Positions 47,188 through 59,415 of a stretch of 64,000 nt of DNA are shown here, piece by piece (position 1 is the first letter of the stretch; every line of letters begins with the position of its first letter). Origin of the DNA: Actinopolyspora xinjiangensis (lineage in GTDB: Bacteria; Actinomycetota; Actinomycetes; Mycobacteriales; Pseudonocardiaceae); the NCBI RefSeq assembly GCF_900104475.1, contig NZ_FNJR01000013.1, positions 1 through 64,000 of the forward strand. Direction: 5' to 3'. Position numbers and translations under genes: made by a program. The notes under the pieces are model-generated. The model was not told where the DNA came from. It saw only the letters and a program-made list of their open reading frames with translations, and ran no database searches.

Positions 47188-48264
47188 TCACGGCAGCGTG
47201 AACACGTCGCCCAACACGACGTGCTCGGTGGCGACCCGATGCGCCGCCGGGCTGTCGTAGACCACGAACAGCTTGTCGCCGTCCGACTCCGACACGACCG
47301 AGATGCCCTCGGCGTGATCATCACCCGCTCCGTGGGGCAGGTCCAGCTCCACCGGAAGTTGTGCGGAACGCACCACTTCGGGAGCCTCGCTCTTCGCCGC
47401 GCCCTGCCAGCGGTGCAACCGGACCGGGCCGTCGAGATCCATGGAGGGGCCCGCCAGCACGAGCAGGTCGTCACCGTGTGGGCAGAGATCGCGTATTCCC
47501 AGGCCGCCGAGATCGAGGAAGTGCTTGCGGTAACGCGATCCCCCGAACTTGCCCAGGGCCAGCTCACCCTCTTCGGTTCCCTCTACCGGGGTGATCTCCA
47601 GCAGCACGGCCCAGCCTCGCAGCACCGGTCCCCGCAACCCGAGGAACAGGTTCTCCCCCTTGACCGCGATCCCCTCGACGTCGATCCCGTTGTCCTTGGC
47701 CGGTATCCGCAGGAAGGGGCTCAAGTGCGGGTCCTCGGCCAGCGCCTCGGTCAGACTGTCCCGGCGGCGCGCTCCCAGCACCGCGGAGCGTCTGCCGTCC
47801 GAAGCCTCCCGTACCAGGCGGGGCGGACCACCGCCGTCGCGTTCCACCGCCAGCCTGGCGACGATGTGTCGATTGGCCTCGTCCCGCACCTTCGCCAATC
47901 GCTTCGCGGCCTTGGTGTCGTCGTGCTTGGGCTTTACCTTCTTGCGCACCAGGCTGTGCGAGCCCACCGCCCACAGCCAGTCCCCGTCCAGGCCGAGTCC
48001 CTCGATGTCGGCCTCCTCGTCGGCCGGGCCGGGCAGGGGAATCAGGTCGGACAGCCCGAAGGTACGCTGCTCACCGTAGGAGTCGGGGTGCTCGCCGCCG
48101 GCGACGTGCATCCGCTCCACGGTCGCGGTCTCGTCACCCGCCAACCACAGGCACCCGTCGTCTCTCCGGATCGCGGAGATGTTGACGTGCGTTTCCGCTT
48201 CCACCGACTCCTCGTGGAACCGCAGTGCCACGCGCCGTTCGATTTCGTGGTGCATGGTCCGCAT
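47188..48264 (-). CDS. DUF3616 domain protein
   Basis: A 358-residue protein from ATG 48264 (a second ATG at 48255 is possible; neither has a clear ribosome site). The sequence follows the DUF3616 pattern: NISAIRRDDGCLWLAGDETATVERM, EADIEGLGLDGDWLWAVGSHSLVR, GIDVEGIAVKGENLFLGLRGPVLRGWAVLLEI, then GIRDLCPHGDDLLVLAGPSMDLDGPVRL and DDHAEGISVV. Repeated WLWAVGS-like and LLVLAGP-like strands suggest a beta-propeller. No signal peptide or enzyme motif is seen. It starts 52 bases after the FUSC gene and is probably cotranscribed. Confidence 0.75.
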   Translation of the reverse strand: MRTMHHEIERRVALRFHEESVEAETHVNISAIRRDDGCLWLAGDETATVERMHVAGGEHPDSYGEQRTFGLSDLIPLPGPADEEADIEGLGLDGDWLWAVGSHSLVRKKVKPKHDDTKAAKRLAKVRDEANRHIVARLAVERDGGGPPRLVREASDGRRSAVLGARRRDSLTEALAEDPHLSPFLRIPAKDNGIDVEGIAVKGENLFLGLRGPVLRGWAVLLEITPVEGTEEGELALGKFGGSRYRKHFLDLGGLGIRDLCPHGDDLLVLAGPSMDLDGPVRLHRWQGAAKSEAPEVVRSAQLPVELDLPHGAGDDHAEGISVVSESDGDKLFVVYDSPAAHRVATEHVVLGDVFTLP

Positions 48265-48316
48265 TATGCGGTCCGCGGCCGCTTCGACCGTGGTCGCCGC
48301 CCCCCGCGTCGAGGGT

Positions 48317-50416
48317 TCACCTCGCGGGCTCTGCGTCCCGGCGTTCGACGAACCCGAACTCCCTGCCCAGATCGTGCAGGATTCGCCCGACCCGGTCGAG
48401 CAGGTACACCGTGCGGTGCAGCGAGGTCGGCCCGGCGGGGAGGGCCTCCGCGATGTCGTGCAGTTCCTCCGCACGATCGCGCATCCGCGAGACGACCTCG
48501 TCGAAGTCCCGCTCGCCCCGGCCCGTCAGCCGCTCCGCCGTCTCGGCCATGTCCCGAAGCAGCGCGACGAGTCTGTCCCGGGTGTCCCGGTCGATCATCT
48601 CGGCGGTGGGGCCCAGCACCACGGTCAGGTTGCGGACGTAGTAGGCGCACCCGCTGGCCATGGTCAGCTCCCGTTCCAACCGGCTGCCCTGGGAACGCAG
48701 CCGCAGCCCCGTCAGGGGGCGCGCGCTGCCGCGCAGCCGGTGGAACCGGTCGTCCAGTTCCCGCACGTCCTCGCGCAGTCCGGAGACCGTCCCCTCGTCG
48801 TCGATGCTGTCGGCGGCGCTGCGCAACAGGTCCCGCAGTCGTAGCAGGAAGTCCTCCGAACGCGAGCGGACCACGGAACGGGTGCTGGTGGGTAGGATCA
48901 GCACAGCGGCGACCACGCCCGCCGCGGCCCCCACCGCCGTCTCCACCAGGCGAGTCTCCAGTACCCCCACGGAGAAGGTGCCCAGGATTCCGTAGAGGAT
49001 GCCGAGAGCGGTGGTGATGAAGAACGTCAGCGCCGCGTAGGAGTACCCGATGAAGTAGAACGCGAGGAACAGGCACAGCAGCACGAGTCCCAGTTCGGTG
49101 GCGAGGTACCCCGTCACCTGTGAGGCCACCAGAATCCCGGCCAGCACGCCCAGCAGCGTGCCGGCGGTGCGTTGCCAGGCCCGCATCAGCAGCTCACCGC
49201 GGCTGTTGACGCTGATGAACACGACGAACGCCGTGATCACCGCCCAGTACCAGCGGTTCGGCGACACCAGCTGTCCGCCGAGGATCGCCAGAGCCGCCGC
49301 CGTGGTCACCTGCACCGCCGTGCGCACCTCGGGGCGGCGCAGCCCCGTCTCGGTCTCCTCCTGTTGGCTGCGTTCGGCCTCCTCGAACTCTTCGGTCTCC
49401 TCCGGTTCCGACTCCTCGGGGACGTAGTCCCCACCCAGTTCGGAGGTCGCCTCGGCGAGCTCCGCCATCGCGGTCCCGAGTCTGCGCACGGTCATGGCCA
49501 GCTCAGCCGATCCCTGCCGTTCCAACTCCTCGGCGACGCGTTTGGCCGCTTTCCGGAATTCGGCGGGATCCGTGCGCAGCAGGTACAGCAACGGAGTCAG
49601 CGCCGGAACCGCCCCGGAGGGGTGGTCTATCGCCCTTGTCAGCGGTGTCAGCAGGTTCTCGGCGGCCAGCTCGACGTTGAGCAGCCGTTGGCGCAATCGT
49701 CGCCTGCCCCGCTCGTCGATGCCGGTCAGCTGCTCCACCGTGCCCTCCAGCATCAGCGCCGTCTCGTTCAGCCTGGTGGAGCGGCTCTGCAGCCGACGGC
49801 GGCGAGCCGCCGAGTCGGGATGTTCGGCCAGGTCACGTACCGCGTGCAGCAGTGCGTGCACCTGGGCCCGCATGGTTCGTCTGCCCCTGCGGAGAACGCC
49901 CTGCGGATCGTCCCGCAGCACCACGAAACGCACCAGGCAGGCCGCCAGCGCACCGCACACCGCCGCCACCGCCATCATCGGGATCTGGGACAGGTCGGGG
50001 CGCAGGAACATCGCGAAGAAGTAACCGAAGAACCCCACGAACCCCAGCGCGAAGTAGCGCACGCCGAACCGGCGGACGTAGGTCGCGGCGAAGATGACCA
50101 CCAGAAAGACCAGTACCTTGAGGACCGGGAGGGGTTGACTGGCGGTGGCCGCGGTGAGGCTGGCCGCGGCGGGGATCGGCATCAGCAGTGTGGTGATCAA
50201 CCTGCCGCGCTCGGTGGCGTCGTTGACCGCCACCGACGACTGGATGGCGACGATGGCTCCGATCAGCGCGCTCGAGAGGGGCTCTCCCAACCGGGCGAGC
50301 AAGGGCAGCACGACCAGCAGCGTCACGACCACCGAGGACACGACTCGCACCGCCGTCCGGAACCTGCGAAGCGCCGGGTCCGAGGCGACGAAGCGATTCC
50401 ACCACTCGCTCCACAT
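48317..50416 (-). CDS. FUSC-family membrane protein (aromatic acid exporter-like)
   Basis: A 699-residue protein from ATG 50416 (GGAGG 5 bases upstream). Two hydrophobic blocks of about six helices each (near residues 20-175 and 365-500) alternate with long soluble helical regions. The second block has the FUSC pattern SPNRWYWAVITAFVVFISVNSRGELLMRAWQRTAGTLLGVLAGIL. An acidic stretch (EESEPEETEEFEEAERSQQEE) links the halves. The family includes exporters of aromatic acids and fusaric acid; the substrate here is unknown. acnR lies 140 bases upstream on the same strand. Confidence 0.82.
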   Translation of the reverse strand: MWSEWWNRFVASDPALRRFRTAVRVVSSVVVTLLVVLPLLARLGEPLSSALIGAIVAIQSSVAVNDATERGRLITTLLMPIPAAASLTAATASQPLPVLKVLVFLVVIFAATYVRRFGVRYFALGFVGFFGYFFAMFLRPDLSQIPMMAVAAVCGALAACLVRFVVLRDDPQGVLRRGRRTMRAQVHALLHAVRDLAEHPDSAARRRRLQSRSTRLNETALMLEGTVEQLTGIDERGRRRLRQRLLNVELAAENLLTPLTRAIDHPSGAVPALTPLLYLLRTDPAEFRKAAKRVAEELERQGSAELAMTVRRLGTAMAELAEATSELGGDYVPEESEPEETEEFEEAERSQQEETETGLRRPEVRTAVQVTTAAALAILGGQLVSPNRWYWAVITAFVVFISVNSRGELLMRAWQRTAGTLLGVLAGILVASQVTGYLATELGLVLLCLFLAFYFIGYSYAALTFFITTALGILYGILGTFSVGVLETRLVETAVGAAAGVVAAVLILPTSTRSVVRSRSEDFLLRLRDLLRSAADSIDDEGTVSGLREDVRELDDRFHRLRGSARPLTGLRLRSQGSRLERELTMASGCAYYVRNLTVVLGPTAEMIDRDTRDRLVALLRDMAETAERLTGRGERDFDEVVSRMRDRAEELHDIAEALPAGPTSLHRTVYLLDRVGRILHDLGREFGFVERRDAEPAR

Positions 50417-50556
50417 GCGTGCCTCCGGCTGCCGTCGCTCACCGGCGTCGCCGCGCCGGTCCCCGCCGGTTCTGGTCGGGCCGGGGGCGAGATTACGCCC
50501 GGTACCGCACCACGGCATCGCACACGCCGTGGTGCTCGGTGCGGACCAGGGCGGGC

Positions 50557-51150
50557 TCACACTCCGCCGCGATGGCGCCGCACGCTCTCCTCCACCAGGT
50601 CCAGCACCGGATCCATGTCGTCGGCGGGAAAACCCATCGCCAGGTGCGAGACGAGCCCCTCCAGCACCAGTTCCAGGTAGGAGGTCAGCACGTCCACGTC
50701 GACGTCGTCACGCAGGTTGCCCGAACGGTGCTGCCGTTTGAGGCGTTCCCTGGTGGCGGCCGTGAGCTGTTCGGAACGTTGCGCCCACCTGCTGCGGAAC
50801 TCCGCGTCGGTCCGCAGCCTGCGCGAGACCTCCAGGCGAGTGCCCAGCCAGTCCGCCCCGGGAACGCTTCCGCCTCCGTGCGGATCGGAAAGCAGGTCGC
50901 GCATCACCTGCACCAACCCCTGCTCGGCGACGACGTCGGCCATCCTGCCCGCGTCGTCCTCGGCCAGTGCCAGGAACAACGACTCCTTGTCCTTGAAATG
51001 GTGAAAGATCGCGCCCCGTGAGAGCCCGGTGGCCTCTTCGAGCCTGCGTACGGTAGCCCCCTCATAGCCGTACCGCGCGAAGCAGGCCCGAGAGCCGTCC
51101 AGGATCTGGCGGCGCCGTGCCCGCAGGTGGTCCGAGCTTACGCGAGGCAT
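50557..51150 (-). CDS. acnR: TetR-family repressor of aconitase (AcnR)
   Basis: A 197-residue protein from ATG 51150, giving MPRVSSDHLRARRRQILDGSRACFARYGYEGATVRRLEEATGLSRGAIFHHFKDKESLF. This is almost the mycobacterial/corynebacterial AcnR N-terminus, including the whole DNA-recognition helix. The ligand domain continues with WLGTRLEVSRRLRTDAEFRSRW and a C-terminal VLDLVEESVRRH. AcnR represses acn. In mycobacteria the two genes are neighbours, whereas here acn lies 5.3 kb away, with its operator retained at the acn promoter. Identification is strong. Confidence 0.9.
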   Translation of the reverse strand: MPRVSSDHLRARRRQILDGSRACFARYGYEGATVRRLEEATGLSRGAIFHHFKDKESLFLALAEDDAGRMADVVAEQGLVQVMRDLLSDPHGGGSVPGADWLGTRLEVSRRLRTDAEFRSRWAQRSEQLTAATRERLKRQHRSGNLRDDVDVDVLTSYLELVLEGLVSHLAMGFPADDMDPVLDLVEESVRRHRGGV

Positions 51151-51340
51151 GAACTGATCGTCGCAGCTCGCGAGCATTCTCGCAATCCGTACGTACGTTT
51201 TGTGAGATCCACGAACGCCCGAGAGGGAGCGCGGCGTTTCTTAGCAGTCGAACAGCCGCGACCGCAAGTGGTGCGTGTTCCCCCGAGCGCCGGTAATGTC
51301 AATGTGTACACCAGAACACAGGTGGTGATGGAACGTGGCC

Positions 51341-52615
51341 ATGCCCATCGAACGGGAGAGTCCCGTCGATCCGGCGGTCCACGAGGTACCCGAGTCGCGC
51401 TTGCGGAGCCGTGCCGACGCGGAGGCCTATGTGGCCTCGGTGTGCTTCAAGCACGGCCCACCCCGCTTGCTCGGCATCGAACTCGAATGGACCGTGCACC
51501 ATGCCGGCGACCCCCGGCTCCCTCTCGACCCCGAACGCCTGGAACGGGCTCTCGGTTCTCACACTCCGACTTCCTTGGCCCCGGACAGTCCGAACCGCGA
51601 ACTGCCGAACGGTTCCTCCCTGACACTCGAGCCCGGCGGCCAGATCGAGATCTCCAGCGTCGCGCACGAATCGATGACGACGCTGTTCGAATCGTTGACC
51701 GGCGACATCGCCTACGTGCGACAACTGTGCGACCGGGCCGGACTCGTGCTCGGTGAGCGCGGTGTCGATCCCTGGCGTCCGCCGCGCCGACTGCTCCCGG
51801 TGGCGCGCTACGCGGCCATGGAGCACGCCTTCGAGCGAATCGGAACCGGTGGCAAGCGCATGATGTGCAGTACGGCCGGAGTCCAGGTCTGCCTGGACAT
51901 CGGCGAACGGAACCGGGTCGGAGCGCGCTGGACGGCGCTGCACGCGCTCGGTCCGGTGTTGACCGCGACGTTCGCCAACTCCCCGGTGCTGCTGGGCGAC
52001 CACACCGGTTGGGCCTCAGCCCGTGCCCGGGCGCTGCTGCACACCGATCCGCACCGCACCAGGCCCGCCCCGGTGACCGCCGACCCGGCCGGAGCCTGGG
52101 CGCGCCACGTGCTGGACGCTCCGATCGTGTGCCTGCGTCGGGACAGCGGTGACTGGAGCACCCCGAACGGGATCAGCTTCGCCGAGTGGATCGGTGGCTC
52201 ACTCGGTGAGGCGCCCACGTACGAGGATCTCGACTACCACCTCACCACCATGTTCTCCCCGGTGCGACCTCGTGGTTACTTCGAGGTCCGCTACGTCGAC
52301 GCCCAGCGCGGTGACGAGTGGATGCTGCCCGCCGCGGCTCTGATCGCCCTGTTCCGCAGCGAGACCGCCGTGGACAAGGTGATCGAGGAGACCTCGGCGG
52401 TCGCGGACAGGTGGATCGACGCCGCACGTCGCGGACTCGCGGACCCCGAACTGGCCCGTGCTGCCGAAGCCGTCTTCGATCTGGCCTGTCGCTGTCTGGA
52501 AGCGACTCCCGACAGTCCCGCGGGCCTGGCCGAACGGATGGCGGAAAGCGTGCGACGGCGCCTCGAAACCGCCCGTCGAGCGGAGCCGGTCACATCTCGG
52601 AGGAGGACAACGTGA
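51341..52615 (+). CDS. egtA: Glutamate-cysteine ligase of ergothioneine synthesis
   Basis: Makes gamma-glutamylcysteine, the sulfur donor for EgtB. The protein is 424 residues from ATG 51341, which has a G-rich ribosome site 8 bases before; a GTG at 51335 is possible. The GCS2-like core reads LLGIELEWTVHHAG, NGSSLTLEPGGQIEISS, GGKRMMCSTAGVQVCLDIGE and GYFEVRYVDAQRGDEWMLPAAAL. It starts a tight operon and its stop overlaps the egtB GTG (GTGA). Confidence 0.92.
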   Translation: MPIERESPVDPAVHEVPESRLRSRADAEAYVASVCFKHGPPRLLGIELEWTVHHAGDPRLPLDPERLERALGSHTPTSLAPDSPNRELPNGSSLTLEPGGQIEISSVAHESMTTLFESLTGDIAYVRQLCDRAGLVLGERGVDPWRPPRRLLPVARYAAMEHAFERIGTGGKRMMCSTAGVQVCLDIGERNRVGARWTALHALGPVLTATFANSPVLLGDHTGWASARARALLHTDPHRTRPAPVTADPAGAWARHVLDAPIVCLRRDSGDWSTPNGISFAEWIGGSLGEAPTYEDLDYHLTTMFSPVRPRGYFEVRYVDAQRGDEWMLPAAALIALFRSETAVDKVIEETSAVADRWIDAARRGLADPELARAAEAVFDLACRCLEATPDSPAGLAERMAESVRRRLETARRAEPVTSRRRTT

Positions 52616-53958
52616 GCACAATCGGCCCCGAGTCGGTCGAACTGTCCCAGGATGACCTCAAGAGCCTCGTCGCCGCCGAGCTCGAACGAACCCGGCGACG
52701 CAGCGCCGCGCTGACCGACGCGGTCGACGACGACGACCTGGTCGAACAGCACTCGCCGCTGATGTCGCCGCTGGTCTGGGACCTGGCGCACGTCGGCAGC
52801 CAGGAGGAACTCTGGCTGGTACGTGACGTCGGAGGGCGTCCCGCGCTGCGTCCGGACATCGACGACCTCTACGACGCCTTCCAGCACTCGCGGTGCGACC
52901 GTCCCGAGCTGCCCCTGCTCGGTCCCCGGGAGTCCCGCGAGTACATCGCCACCGTCCGCGACAAGGCTCAGGACGTGCTGCACCACGTCAGCCTGGAGGG
53001 ACGACGTCTGGTGGACCAGGCGTTCGCCTTCGGGATGATCGTGCAGCACGAGCAGCAGCACGACGAGACCATGCTGGCCACCCACCAGTTGCGGCGCGGC
53101 GATCCCGTGCTGCACGCCCCCGATCCGCCCCCGACGGCACGAGCACCCAGTTCGCACGAGGAAGTGCTGGTACCGGCGGGCACCTTCACGATGGGAACGT
53201 CGACCGAGCCGTGGGCGCTGGACAACGAGCGTCCCGCCCATCCCGTCCACGTGGCCGACTTCTTCATCGACGCCCACCCGGTGACCAACGCCGACTTCTT
53301 CCGATTCATCGACAGCGGTGGTTACCGAGAGCCGCGCTGGTGGACCGAGGAGGGGTGGCGGCACCGCGAGCACGCGCGGCTGAGCGCCCCGCTGTTCTGG
53401 CGCCGTGACGGGGACACGTGGTTGCGCCGCAGGTTCGGGCGGATCGAACCCGTGCCCCCCGAGGAACCGGTGCTGCACGTCAGCTTCCACGAGGCGCAGG
53501 CCTACGCGAACTGGGCGGGAAAGCGCCTGCCCACCGAACCGGAGTGGGAGAAGGCCGCCAGGTTCGACCCCGCCACCGGACGTTCCATGCGCTACCCGTG
53601 GGGGGACGACGAACCGGGCCCCGAGCGGGCGAACCTCGGGCAGCGGCACCTGCGGCCCGCCGCGGTGGGCGCCTACGCGGCGGGCCAGGCCCCCTCGGGA
53701 GCCAGGCAGCTGATCGGGGACGTCTGGGAGTGGACGGCCTCCGACTTCGCTCCCTATCCCGGGTTCGAGGCCTTCCCATACCCGGAGTACTCGCAGGTCT
53801 TCTTCGGCACCGCCCAGAAGGTGCTGCGCGGCGGCTCGTTCGGCACCGACCCGGCTGCCTGCAGGGCCACCTTCCGCAACTGGGACTTCCCGATCCGGCG
53901 GCAGATCTTCGCCGGATTCCGCTGCGCGCGTACACCCTCGCGCGAGGAACTCGACTGA
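52612..53958 (+). CDS. egtB: Ergothioneine sulfoxide synthase
   Basis: Iron-dependent enzyme that joins gamma-glutamylcysteine to hercynine with oxygen. The protein is 448 residues from GTG 52612, after AGGAGG and overlapping egtA by 4 bases. A DinB-like domain supplies the iron ligands H60 (LAHVGSQEE) and H146/H150 (QHEQQHDET). The C-terminal FGE-sulfatase domain includes VPAGTFTMGTSTEPWALDNERPAH, VSFHEAQAYANWAGKRLPTEPEWEKAAR and WEWTASDFAPYPGF, ending near FAGFRCAR. All hallmarks are present. Confidence 0.95.
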   Translation: MSTIGPESVELSQDDLKSLVAAELERTRRRSAALTDAVDDDDLVEQHSPLMSPLVWDLAHVGSQEELWLVRDVGGRPALRPDIDDLYDAFQHSRCDRPELPLLGPRESREYIATVRDKAQDVLHHVSLEGRRLVDQAFAFGMIVQHEQQHDETMLATHQLRRGDPVLHAPDPPPTARAPSSHEEVLVPAGTFTMGTSTEPWALDNERPAHPVHVADFFIDAHPVTNADFFRFIDSGGYREPRWWTEEGWRHREHARLSAPLFWRRDGDTWLRRRFGRIEPVPPEEPVLHVSFHEAQAYANWAGKRLPTEPEWEKAARFDPATGRSMRYPWGDDEPGPERANLGQRHLRPAAVGAYAAGQAPSGARQLIGDVWEWTASDFAPYPGFEAFPYPEYSQVFFGTAQKVLRGGSFGTDPAACRATFRNWDFPIRRQIFAGFRCARTPSREELD

Positions 53959-53970
53959 GCGGACGTTTTC

Positions 53971-54792
53971 ATGTGCAGACACGTCGGTTATCTGGGTCCG
54001 CCGGTGGCGCTGGACGAGCTGTTGCTGCGCCCGTCCCATTCTCTGCTGGAGCAGAGCTGGGCACCGGCCGACATGCGTCGCGGCGGAACGGTCAATGTGG
54101 ACGGATTCGGCGTGGGATGGTACCGATCGGACCGTCCCGAGCCCGGGCGCTACCGCGCCTGTGGTCCGATGTGGGCCGACGAGAACTTCGCCGCGTTGGC
54201 CCCCGACATCTCGTCGGGGGCGCTCGTCGGTGCGGTTCGTTCCGCCACCAAGTCGACCCCGGTGGTGCGTACCGCCTGCGCTCCGTTCCAGTCGGGACAC
54301 TGGTTGTTCAGCCACAACGGTTCCGTGCCGGGCTGGCCCGAGTCCCTGTCCGAGCTCGTGGAGAAACTCGACACGACCCGGTTGCTGGCCCTGGACGCCC
54401 CGGTGGACTCCGCTGCGGTGTGGGCGCTGCTGCTCCGCAGGCTCGACGACGGACAGTCCCCCGCCGACGCGGTCCGCGACACTCTCGTCGAGGTGGTCAG
54501 GGCCGTACCCGACGCGCGGATGAACCTGTTGCTGTCCGACGGCGACCTGTTGATCGCGACCACCTGGACCCACGCCCTGTCGGTCTGTCGTACCGACAAC
54601 GCGGTGATCGTCGCTTCCGAACCGTTCGGGGTCCCCGCCGTCGCGCGCGGCGCTCCCCCCGATACGACTGGAGAGCCGCATTGGCAGGCCGTCCCGGACG
54701 GGTATCTCGTCGTCGCCGACCGCGTCGAGACCAGCCTCGTCCCGTTGCCTGAGATCGAACTACGAGACTCCCCACCTTCCGAGAGCAGGTAA
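53971..54792 (+). CDS. egtC: Gamma-glutamyl hercynylcysteine sulfoxide hydrolase
   Basis: Class II glutamine-amidotransferase-fold enzyme that removes glutamate from the EgtB product. The protein is 273 residues and begins MCRHVGYLG, so the N-terminal nucleophile is C2 after Met removal. Further family segments are VDGFGVGWYR, ALVGAVRSATKSTPV and WLFSHNGSVPGWPESL. It lies 12 bases after egtB and 4 bases before egtD. Confidence 0.93.
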   Translation: MCRHVGYLGPPVALDELLLRPSHSLLEQSWAPADMRRGGTVNVDGFGVGWYRSDRPEPGRYRACGPMWADENFAALAPDISSGALVGAVRSATKSTPVVRTACAPFQSGHWLFSHNGSVPGWPESLSELVEKLDTTRLLALDAPVDSAAVWALLLRRLDDGQSPADAVRDTLVEVVRAVPDARMNLLLSDGDLLIATTWTHALSVCRTDNAVIVASEPFGVPAVARGAPPDTTGEPHWQAVPDGYLVVADRVETSLVPLPEIELRDSPPSESR

Positions 54793-54796
54793 CAGG

Positions 54797-55768
54797 TTGA
54801 AACCCGTGGAACTGATCAATCGCCGTTCCGATGACGACGTGGCGCGCGAACTGCGTGCCGATGCGAGGGAGGGACTCACCGCCGAGCCGAAACGGTTGCC
54901 TCCGAAGTGGTTCTACGACGCGCGCGGTAGTGAGCTGTTCGAACGCATCACCGAATTGCCGGAGTACTACCAGACCAGAGCCGAGTACGAGATCCTCGAG
55001 GCGCACGCACTGGACATGCTGGAACTGACCGGAGTGGACACCCTGGTCGAGCTCGGTTCCGGATCCTCGTACAAGACCAGGTTGCTGCTCGACGCGATGC
55101 GCAAGAACGGGACGTTGCACCGGTTCGTCCCACTCGACGTGTCCGCCTCCGCGCTGCGCGGTGCGCTCGAGACGATCGCGGTGGACTACCCAGAGGCGAC
55201 GCTGTACGGGATCGTGGGGGATTTCGACACCGCCCTGGCGGAGTTACCGGCGGAGGGCGTACGCATGGTGGCCCTGCTCGGCGGGACGATCGGAAACATG
55301 CGCTCCCGGCAACGGGTGCGGTTCCTACGCACCGTTCGGGACACGCTGTCGTCGGGGGAGTGGCTGCTACTGGGCACCGACCTGGTCAAGGACCCGACAC
55401 GGTTGCGGCGTGCCTACGACGACAGCGCCGGGGTCACCGCCGAGTTCAACCGCAACGTGCTGCACGTGCTCAATCGCGATCTGGGAGCTGACTTCCCGGT
55501 GGCCGAGTTCGAGCACATCGCCCGCTGGAACGGGGATCGGGAGCGTATCGAGATCGGGCTGCGTTCGCCGCGGGCGATGCGGGTGCGACTGGACGGATTG
55601 GACTCGACTGTCGAGCTGGTCGCGGGCGAAGTGATAGAGACCGAGATCTCGGCGAAGTTCCGGCGTGAACGGGTCGATTCCGAACTGGCCGAATCCGGGT
55701 TCGAACGGGTCGAGTGGTGGACCGACAGTGCCGGTGACTTCGCGGTCTCGCTGGCGCGGGCCCGCTGA
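54797..55768 (+). CDS. egtD: Histidine N-alpha-methyltransferase
   Basis: Trimethylates histidine to hercynine with SAM, the first step of ergothioneine synthesis. The protein is 323 residues if it starts at TTG 54797; a GTG at 54806 is the alternative. The methyltransferase signature reads PPKWFYDARGSELFERITELPEYYQTRAEYEIL, then the SAM motif LVELGSGSSYKTRLLLDAM. VALLGGTIGNM and LLGTDLVKDP follow. The operon ends here: no egtE (the lyase) follows, and the next genes are on the other strand. Confidence 0.94.
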   Translation: MKPVELINRRSDDDVARELRADAREGLTAEPKRLPPKWFYDARGSELFERITELPEYYQTRAEYEILEAHALDMLELTGVDTLVELGSGSSYKTRLLLDAMRKNGTLHRFVPLDVSASALRGALETIAVDYPEATLYGIVGDFDTALAELPAEGVRMVALLGGTIGNMRSRQRVRFLRTVRDTLSSGEWLLLGTDLVKDPTRLRRAYDDSAGVTAEFNRNVLHVLNRDLGADFPVAEFEHIARWNGDRERIEIGLRSPRAMRVRLDGLDSTVELVAGEVIETEISAKFRRERVDSELAESGFERVEWWTDSAGDFAVSLARAR

Positions 55769-55794
55769 ACGCGAGCTTCCCTGGCGGGCCGGGG

Positions 55795-56076
55795 TCAGCC
55801 GGTGGTTCGTCCCGGTGGTGCGCCTTCGCCCGGGAGTTCCGAGGCGTTACCGGAGACCGTTCCGCCAAGGGCGGGAGTGCGCGTCAGGCACCGCAGGCAC
55901 GGCATGCCCGCGGGACGGTCCGCGGTCTCGGCCACGTCGTCGGGGATACGCAGTCCACAGTAGGTTTCCCAGGTCTCCGAAGGGTCACCGGCGTCGTCGA
56001 GAGCGCAGAAGTGGACCTGACGCTGGGATTCCCCGACGACCCCGGCACGGTATCGGACGGCTATCGTCCTGTTCAC
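55795..56076 (-). CDS. Small cysteine-rich putative zinc protein
   Basis: A 93-residue protein from GTG 56076, which overlaps the stop of the upstream gene (GTGA). It carries HFCALDDAGDPSETWETYCGLRIP and AGMPCLRCLTRTP. The Cys/His spacing (HFC...C...CxxC) suggests one metal site, and the C-terminal 25 residues are Gly/Pro-rich and probably disordered. It looks like a partner of the upstream zinc-finger-like protein. The function is unknown. Confidence 0.65.
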   Translation of the reverse strand: MNRTIAVRYRAGVVGESQRQVHFCALDDAGDPSETWETYCGLRIPDDVAETADRPAGMPCLRCLTRTPALGGTVSGNASELPGEGAPPGRTTG

Positions 56077-56294
56077 GCCGTCGCTCCGACACGTTCCTTG
56101 GCGACGTCCATGCACGCGTCGCAGGTGGGCCAGAGCCAGTTGAGCTCGTTGGAAGCGGCGGCCACGACCTGGCGTCCGCAGAGCGTATCGAGTCGCTCCC
56201 CTTCGTTGTGCTGCTTCCCCCCGGGCAGTGGGCCCGCGATGGCGTGTCGCTGATTCTCGGCGGGCTGCCAGTGATGTTTGAGTTCACTTGTCAT
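56073..56294 (-). CDS. Zinc-finger-like small protein (HWxPxxNQRHA family)
   Basis: A 73-residue protein from ATG 56294 with GGAGG 7 bases upstream. The pattern HHWQPAENQRHAIAGPLPGG...LDTLCGRQVVAA...ELNWLWPTCDACMDVA matches a common actinobacterial family of small zinc-ribbon-like proteins, with the Cys pair TCDAC plus an earlier LCG and histidines. It is the first gene of a two-gene operon; the partner starts in its stop codon. The role is unknown. Confidence 0.7.
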   Translation of the reverse strand: MTSELKHHWQPAENQRHAIAGPLPGGKQHNEGERLDTLCGRQVVAAASNELNWLWPTCDACMDVAKERVGATA

Positions 56295-56440
56295 GTTCAC
56301 ACCTCCGTGGGGGAGACGCGCGAGTCGGGTGGGGGTGATGCGCGTGAACGTATTCTGTGACTGTTTTCACCCATCCGTGTGACTCGAGTGTCTCGAAGAC
56401 GGAATCGCCCCACTCGATCCTAGTCCGTTTCGGAAAAGAA

Positions 56441-56478
56441 CGGCGCCGTGGCCCCGTCCGAACGGGACCACGGCGCCG
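56441..56478 (-). terminator. Rho-independent terminator of acn
   Basis: An 11-bp perfect stem (CGGCGCCGTGG / CCACGGCGCCG) extends inwards through CCCGT/ACGGG. On the minus strand it is followed by TTCTTTTCC. It begins 21 bases after the acn stop. Confidence 0.88.
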
Positions 56479-56498
56479 AGGGCGAATTCCGCGTCGTG

Positions 56499-59306
<2,808 letters not shown>

Positions 59307-59415
59307 GTTCCACTCCATCTCGTGACGGGCGTGCGCAAGTTCGGGAACGGCACGGGTCCGTGGAAGTCTCGCGCACTTCGGTGTTCCGTGCGCGCGGACC
59401 CTTGCTTCAGGTTAA

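Noticed and set aside
52291-54681. Long leftward frame opposite egtBC
   Set aside because: It lies wholly against secure egt genes and has no domain.
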